From contig NW_019029011.1 in assembly GCF_002105155.1 (NCBI RefSeq), positions 186,001 to 250,000 on the forward strand: DNA of 64,000 nucleotides. Reading direction: 5' to 3'. The number at the start of each line of letters is the position of its first letter. Positions within the stretch are counted from its first letter, which is position 1. A program made the translations under genes and the position numbers. A model generated the notes under the pieces. It saw only the letters and a list, made by a program, of their open reading frames with translations, ran no database searches and had not been told where the DNA came from. This stretch comes from Lobosporangium transversale (Eukaryota; Mortierellomycota; Mortierellomycetes; Mortierellales; Mortierellaceae). Positions 58,292-64,000 of this stretch are shown one piece after another.

Positions 58292-61142
58292 TTACTCCGG
58301 GGCTAACACTGATCCCAGGTCGACTGCAGTGGATGGTTCTGCTACGACTGCCGCAGCTCGGCAAACTGGACACTTGTTTGCCCCTGTTGTGAGCCACTAT
58401 ATAATAGATAAAAGATAACATAGCACTAGCGTTATAAGTCTAATTGTTTACATCTTATTCACAAAGTTACCAGAAATATAAGAGTCTCTTACATACCTTG
58501 TCAATGCACTCCAAATGAAAGCCATGCTTACACTTGAGCGCACGCATGTCTTCGCCTTCTTCATACTCACTCATACAAACCAGGCACTTACTGTTATCGC
58601 CGAGGGTAGTGATGTTGCGCATCCCTTGATACTCTTGTTCAAATCGCCCAACCACAAATCCGGCATTGTTGATGGCTTCTTGAGTTGTAGTAATAGGTCG
58701 AGCTGGCCCGATCAAGTTGGCTAAGGCCCATAATTCATCATAGTTTGAGCCTCCCTCTCCATCTGTACCTGCAGCCATCAAACTATTTAGATCTATATAT
58801 TTAAAAAACGAAGTAAAAAAAAGACGTGAAACGCAATTAGTACATGATACAGTTATACTTTTCAATAATGATTAATCCTCTTAATTCCCTTTATCTTTGC
58901 TTGCTCACGTACATGCTCCAGTCAAAGTCATGACGACCCATGGCGATCGATGACGCTGTCGAGAACTTGGTGTTTGGTTGTCGCTTGAACCGTCGGGTGA
59001 TGACGAAGAGTCGTTGGAATCAGAGTCTGGCTCATTTTCTGGTGGTTCTGAGAGGAACATGATAACACCACCATCCGTAAAATCGTCGCTCCTTCTGCGG
59101 TTTTCACCCTCAGCACCATCATTATCAGCAGATCCAGTAGAGCCATTTCGAGTTCGTTCACCACCAAAATTGCCTCCAATTTGGATAAAGCGAATGGTGG
59201 TACGATGGTGCCTGGGACGTGCATTAGCGTTGGGAGATGTAGGGCTAGTGTCTCCACCAGAGGGCGCAGCCTCAGTCCTCACAGTAGAAGAATTATTTTC
59301 TACATGCCCTGTATCAATAGTATTGGATGAAGGTGCGTGGTCTTCTGCGTCGTTCACTCCCTCTGAATCTTCATCACCGTTAATTCCCTGATTTGGTCGC
59401 CATGCTCGATTGACATCAGCAAGCAATCGTAAGAAGAAAGGAAGCTGGCTTAAGAGAAATTGTGATCTTTCCAAGTTGTTAGTAGATTGCATGTCATTCT
59501 CAGTTCGAGGCTCAGGGTTTGAAGGGCGATCTTCAGCATCCTGCGAGGATGATGTTTCCTCATTAGTCCTGTCGTCTGAAGGTTGAAATCCAAATGTTGA
59601 GGAACGTAGACGTTGGTGATTAAGGGTAGCAGAGGACTCTTCCTGAAAATTTTCTCTTTGAAAGTCAACAGCAGAGGAGGCTCCATTTGACCTAGTATAA
59701 TTTGGAGACGAGGTCATATTTGAATCATAATGACTTTCATGATAGCTGCTAGGCTGTTCTTCAGTAGATTGGAGTGAAGTTGCTGATGCTGACATCAAAG
59801 TCAAGTCATCAGCCTCATGAAGAGACTGCGTAAATTGATGATGAATAAGGTTTGCAACGACTTCTGGATCAGGATACGCTCCTGATTGTCTGCGCAAGGT
59901 ATCAGCAATTTCTTGAGTTTGTGCGCCAGAGTCAACGCCTTGTACTACGGACGAATCATGATCAACAAGCATCTCATGCTCCATGCCGTCGCTGTCGCCG
60001 TCGCCAGAGGAGTTTAAGGTTCCATCGCGAGAGTTTGTAAGCCCTTCAAAGAACGAATGGCCGTTGGATGAGTCTACCGCTACATTAGAGGCTGGTGAGA
60101 TGGGCTCCTGCGCGGCTCTTGTTCCAGGCCCAAGAGTAAAAGTCATGCGACTGAGGGGTAGCTCCGATCGATGTAGAGTTGGCAGCGCCGACTGTCGCTG
60201 GTTGCTGTGCATGTTGTTAAACTCTGGCGGCGGCTGTACAACATCTGCTAAGACGTTATGCTGTTCTACCGTGGAGCTATACTGTTGTTCTTGAGGATGG
60301 CTAACATAATCGGGGTCAACATCCATGTGCTCTGCACTGAAGGCCTGCATCGATGAAGTGTTAGCCAATGTACTCACAGGAGGACTGCTTGTAAATATAC
60401 TCGAAGCTCTACTGGAGCTGCGAGTGCTACGGATCGAGTGCTCATCATACATGCGCTGGATTCGAGAAAGTCCGCGCGGAGTACGACCACTTGAGGCTAT
60501 ATTGGGAGGCTGCATTCCAGGAGATCGGGTTGTAGATCGGGTAACAAGGTTAGAGCTTCCTAGAGCCGCTGCTCCACTGCGAGATATAGGTCTCTCAATT
60601 CGTGGGGCGTTAATGTGGCTGTCATCACCATTTAGGCCTGCATTACTCTCAGCTTCTGAGCTAGTGACAACGGTGCTGGATGTATCTCCAGTTTCTGGAA
60701 GCGATAAAGGTGATACACTTTGGGCTGGATGGGCACCTGGAGAGGTATTCGATTCGTCTGCATTGCCATCATCATTACCAGGGTTCGGATTTGTATTGCT
60801 GTAGCTAGCATTGGAGCTGGATGAACTACGAGAGAGTAGAGGATAGAAAGAAGAAAATAAGTTGGTTCGACGGCGCCTTTCCGTTGTGGAACGCAAGACC
60901 CGGGAAGAAGAGGACGACGGCGAATTCTGTTGTTGCCGTTGTTGTTGCTGCTGTTGTTCCTGCTGTTGTTCCTGCTGTTGTTCCTGCTGTTGTTCCTGCT
61001 GTTGTTCCTGCTGTTGTTCCTGTTGGTGTTGGTGTTGGTTCATGTGCTCAGAGTGTGCATTGTTACTAATAGTGTCGCTATCGATGTTGTTCATAGAAGA
61101 GTTTGAAATAGGTCGTCTTGGGGTCGAAGAAGTTTGTCCCAT
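58292..61142 (-). CDS. RING-H2 finger E3 ubiquitin ligase candidate with long disordered N-terminus
   Basis: Exons on the minus strand: 61142-58913, 58792-58497, 58396-58292 (876 aa), phases consistent. The N-terminal ~740 residues are low-complexity: a Gln/Glu repeat (residues ~40-70), Ser/Thr/Asn-rich stretches and scattered basic patches (TERRRRTNLF). The start MGQTSSTPRR has a Gly at position 2 followed by Ser at 6, compatible with N-myristoylation (inference). The C-terminal RING-H2 is complete: KCLVCMSEYEEGEDMRALKC, KHGFHLECIDKWLTTGANKC, PVCRAA (C-x2-C ... C-x-H-x2-H-x2-C ... C-x2-C), split by the last intron after the DK. The layout resembles fungal RING proteins with a conserved helix ahead of the RING (LWALANLIGPARPITTTQEA). 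Substrate unknown. Confidence 0.85.
60949..61022. repeat. 12-base minisatellite coding for a Gln/Glu run
   Basis: About six tandem CTGCTGTTGTTC units; on the minus strand they encode repeated QQQE in the RING-H2 protein. Uniform copies suggest recent expansion. Plus-strand poly-Cys/Val open frames here are artefacts. Confidence 0.92.
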
Positions 61143-61379
61143 GATGGGAATTGTATTTTATGTCTTTCCAACGGTTCTAAAGAATTGAATGAGGAAATGA
61201 GAGAAAGAAATGGAAAACAATGAGGCTATTTTATATTACAGGTGGTCACGAGCTTGATTACCAATTTGTTTCGAGAAAGATGACACAAATACAAATATTC
61301 AGATAAAATTGTGGACAGTGCATCATGTGCTCAGAAAAAAACGTGATTTGCTTTTAATAAAGATTATAACAAAAAAATA

Positions 61380-62024
61380 CTAATAAACATATGGATCTTG
61401 TAAATACTGCTGCTGTCGCTCAAATTCTGCTTGGAATTTGTTCTGTAACGAATAAAGTAGTTGCGAGATAGGGTCCTGATGACGATGCTGCCGCCCAGTA
61501 TTCGAGTCTGAGCCTCTAGAGGCCGAGGTTATGTTAATGATGAACCAAACAATAGAAGTAACGATCGTAACAATAATCGTCAGCTTGATCAAGTTGAGGA
61601 CAGAGCGTACAACCCATGATACAACGGCATAGGTTATTTTAAAAGCTACATAGGATAACACCGCAACCAGGATGTATGTCGTTAAAGGCGTCTCTGAATG
61701 TGTTACCGAGGCAAACGCCGTGTTAATTGACGAGAAAGCCGTAGCCAGTGTGTTCATAACCAGGGATTGGAATGGTGTGCCTTGAGCATGCTGTTCCCCT
61801 TGTCCACGGTATGCATTTTGTCCAGTATAGTCTTCATAGCCTTGGTTCTTGAGTGATGACGCGTAGCTTTCGTAACTGTTCCTGCCATGCTTATTGAGTA
61901 CAGCAGTCGTGGCAGTGATGGTGTTGAGAGCCAAGTTCACGACAGCCAGAATACCCGCAACTGTGTTATTGCCAAGAACATTCGAGAGGACGGGCAATGT
62001 AACCTGTAGAAGTGGTTGATTCAT
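61380..62024 (-). CDS. Membrane protein with two hydrophobic segments, possibly APQ12-like
   Basis: 214 aa from the ATG at 62024, after a likely 5'-leader intron acceptor (TTTTCACAG at about 62053-62061). The N-terminus is mildly hydrophobic (PLLQVTLPVLSNVLGNNTVA). A Tyr/Gln/Gly-rich loop follows (SYASSLKNQGYEDYTGQNAY), then strong segments TTYILVAVLSYVAFKITYAV and LIKLTIIVTIVTSIVWFIIN. The C-terminus is polar, Gln-rich (FQAEFERQQQYLQDPYVY). The two-segment block with VVRSVLNLI between resembles the nuclear envelope protein Apq12 family, but similarity is weak by eye; otherwise a conserved fungal protein of unknown function. It is in tandem behind the RING gene. Confidence 0.6.
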   Translation of the reverse strand: MNQPLLQVTLPVLSNVLGNNTVAGILAVVNLALNTITATTAVLNKHGRNSYESYASSLKNQGYEDYTGQNAYRGQGEQHAQGTPFQSLVMNTLATAFSSINTAFASVTHSETPLTTYILVAVLSYVAFKITYAVVSWVVRSVLNLIKLTIIVTIVTSIVWFIINITSASRGSDSNTGRQHRHQDPISQLLYSLQNKFQAEFERQQQYLQDPYVY

Positions 62025-62611
62025 TGCGATCGAGATGGAATCAGGTACCTGTGAAAACAAGAAAGATGAGTTTCTCTTTTTTTTATGGTGGTTGCAAGCT
62101 GTAGTGATCTAAGCTGGAAGCGAAGCAGCAGCGATTTTTGAGAACAAGCACGTGCTGGTTAATTTTTTCAGCATGCTGGTTCAATTTTTCAGCATGCTGG
62201 TTCGTTTTTCCAGCATGCTGGTTCGATATTTCAGCATACTTGTTAAAATTTATTAAAATTTTTAACTTGCATAACCAAGTGCTCCTCCATGCACTGCTAC
62301 CTCAGAATCTCGAGCATCAATAAAAGCTTGATTACTCACAGCTACAGAATGGATAATCCTCATTCAAACATTTGTCAGTTTTGTATATGCACATGCCTAA
62401 AAAAAGATGTCAGCCGTAGTCACCCTTCATTGCCTCTTCACAAAAAAACAAAAATGGCGTGCTAACTGCAGCTGGTGGAACAGAAAGGTTTTCATGCTAC
62501 ACAAAACCAAACACCAATTGAATGCTACAACGTTGCCTTTATCTTCTTTATCTTCTTTATCTTCTTTCCATTGTTACCCGTTTTACTTTCACACAAAATC
62601 TTTAAGAAATA
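62025..62611. other. Intergenic region with palindromic minisatellite
   Basis: Lies between the membrane protein start and the BED/hAT-like element. Apart from the tandem repeat at 62147-62253 it is AT-rich, with TATCTTCTT repeats near 62539-62570. Confidence 0.4.
62147..62253. repeat. 21-base tandem repeat with palindromic core
   Basis: Five units starting at 62147, 62170, 62191, 62212 and 62233, consensus AGCATGCTGGTTC then a T-rich part. Central units contain the perfect palindrome CAGCATGCTG; the first has AGCACGTGCT and the last is degenerate. Confidence 0.9.
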
Positions 62612-64000
62612 ATGGCAAATCATACACATGATCCTCTTCACCAGGATGAGAATGGAGAACAGGGGTATGAGGATGAGGATGAAGATGAGGATGAGTATGA
62701 GGATGGACACGAGGAGGGGAATGAGTATCAGGAGGAGCACACCAGTGACGAGGAAGAGACCCTTATACCTCGCCGAAATCAAATCGAACGAAGAATGCAA
62801 CTCCAGAAAAGTCTTCCAGCAAATAGAATCGATTCTCCCCAAACTAGTGATGCAGCCTACAATGGCGAATCGTTCGAGACGCAAGATATGCCGTGTGATG
62901 AGCTTGAGGTACTAGACTCCTATCTTGGTGCGAACCCAATCTCGTCTTCATCCCAGACGATGAGACCCATGGTAAGCATTGGTCGCGAAAAGAGGAGGTT
63001 CATCAAAACTTCTTCTCCTCCCGGTGGATTTGCGCAATCGGTTCATCATGCCAGACCAAGGACGTTTGGACGTTCTCAATCATCAACAGCTTTGCCTACA
63101 TCACGTTATAATCATACGCTACTTGCTGCACAGCAAGCCCCACTGTCATCTCTCCGTTCATCCAACAGCTTCTCCCAATATCGGGAGTCAAAACCAGGCC
63201 CATCTTCAGTCTCCTCGATTTCTACATTGAGCTCCACGCAACAGCGCAATATTTACGCGTTCAAGATCTATTAATCTTCCCTCTTTTGACTTTACACGTG
63301 CCATTGATGCTGAAGCATTGGCCAACCGGCGGAGAGAGCTGAGGGATAGTCATTTTGCATCAAACGGATGGTATGATTTGTACGAGTTACTGGATTTTGG
63401 TACCATTCCTACGCCAGAACAATTCTCTGACGCCCCTCCCTCTCAAAAAGCATTAGCCCTGATTCCAAATCAAAAATCCTTTCGCAAAAACAGCGTGATT
63501 GGTCATTTTTTCAAATCAAGCAAGGAAGAATTCCAGTGTCTGGTCCTGAAAGATGGAGTAATCTGTGGTACTACATACAAGAAAACTGGGAGTGGATATT
63601 CAAGATCTGTTCACTTAACTCAGTGCCATGGCGATTTATATAGTGCCCTCCAAGAATTTCGCAATTGTCAGAGCAGGGTTAAAGGTATCATGCTGCCACC
63701 TGATCCGGAAGAAGTTGACGTGGCTCCACCAAGAAAGGCAAAATTCGACATCGCACGAGATGAGATTGTTAATGAGAGCCTCAAGAAGCCGCTCCCTCAT
63801 GAACAAGAAGCATTCGAGGATACGCTTTTACTGCAGTTAATTCGACGATCTTCAGATCAATCATTGAAATGACCAATCCTTATTTCAATATCCCTACCAC
63901 AATGGCTATGCAAGACAGGATGGATCGACGAGTTCGAGAGATGAGACGCGAAATCAAAGAGTACATTACCTATTATAAGCTTTACGCTGCCGTCACGACA
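62612..64000 (+). pseudogene. BED-finger/hAT-like transposase-type ORF, frameshifted, runs off window
   Basis: Three consecutive open pieces in different frames. 62612-63274 starts MANHTHDPLHQDENGEQGYE with an acidic run and Ser-rich region. The next frame is open from about 63240 to 63872: TRAIDAEALANRRRELRDSH, then FQCLVLKDGVICGTTYKKTG and SVHLTQCHGDLYSAL, a Cys2-His2 arrangement like a BED finger. After the stop at 63872 a third frame continues MTNPYFNIPTTMAMQDRMDR to KLYAAVTT at the edge, similar to the start of hAT transposase cores. The first junction could be a 58-base intron (63188-63245, GTCAAA donor) rather than a break; the second looks like a true frameshift. The transposase family call is moderate. 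Confidence 0.55.

Noticed and set aside
60821-61188. Plus-strand poly-Cys and poly-Val open frames
   Set aside because: Antisense of the QQQE minisatellite in the RING-H2 gene.
62147-62253. Possible CRISPR-like array
   Set aside because: Units are directly tandem with no unique spacers, and the genome is eukaryotic; it is a minisatellite.

Overview
The window is nuclear DNA from a filamentous fungus, most likely an early-diverging one (Mucoromycota, possibly Mortierella-like). This rests on fungal gene content, many short spliceosomal introns (14 exons in one tubulin-like gene) and long A/T homopolymers inside introns. The species assignment is inference. Splice sites were read by eye from GT/AG (twice GC/AG) signals, phase and protein continuity. 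There is no RNA evidence.

Layout. 1-1295 (-): 5' part of SWC4. 2281-4086 (+): GID8 with an unusual hydrophobic N-terminal extension. 4539-5279 (-): PRELI/UPS family lipid-transfer protein. 5280-7660: no gene seen. 7661-10985 (+): an intact FEN1/XPG-like nuclease ORF followed by a broken Fanzor (eukaryotic TnpB-like) nuclease, the most interesting locus. 12460-25650 (-): complete TRA1 in 13 exons. 26363-26916 (+): small membrane protein. 27321-29767 (-): MBP1-type APSES/ankyrin factor. 29990-33842 (-): COG7. 34032-35084 (+): membrane-anchored SDR. 35085-40973: gene-poor, with a second, more decayed Fanzor-like remnant (39286-40061) and a hairpin-forming inverted repeat. 40974-42811 (+): 14-3-3. 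42911-43720 (-): FAM173-like methyltransferase. 44047-46488 (-): UCS myosin chaperone SHE4. 47282-48096 (-): small coiled-coil protein. 48255-51183 (+): DML1/Misato. 51301-53858 (-): Rad2-family nuclease. 54170-57027 (+): mitochondrial MEF2. 57381-58018 (+): AIG2-like cyclotransferase. 58292-61142 (-): RING-H2 protein. 61380-62024 (-): membrane protein. 62147-62253: palindromic minisatellite. 62612-64000 (+): frameshifted BED/hAT-like element running off the edge.

How the genes relate. Most are housekeeping genes with unrelated jobs: chromatin (SWC4 and TRA1, both NuA4 subunits), ubiquitin (GID8, RING), Golgi tethering (COG7), mitochondria (UPS, MEF2, DML1), cell cycle (MBP1), actomyosin (SHE4) and DNA repair (Rad2-like). 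Several start head-to-head across short spacers (COG7/SDR, coiled-coil/DML1, Rad2-like/MEF2), suggesting shared promoters. The accessory DNA lies at about 7.6-11 kb, 38.9-40.1 kb and 62.1-64 kb, and includes two RNA-guided-nuclease-type remnants of different sequence.
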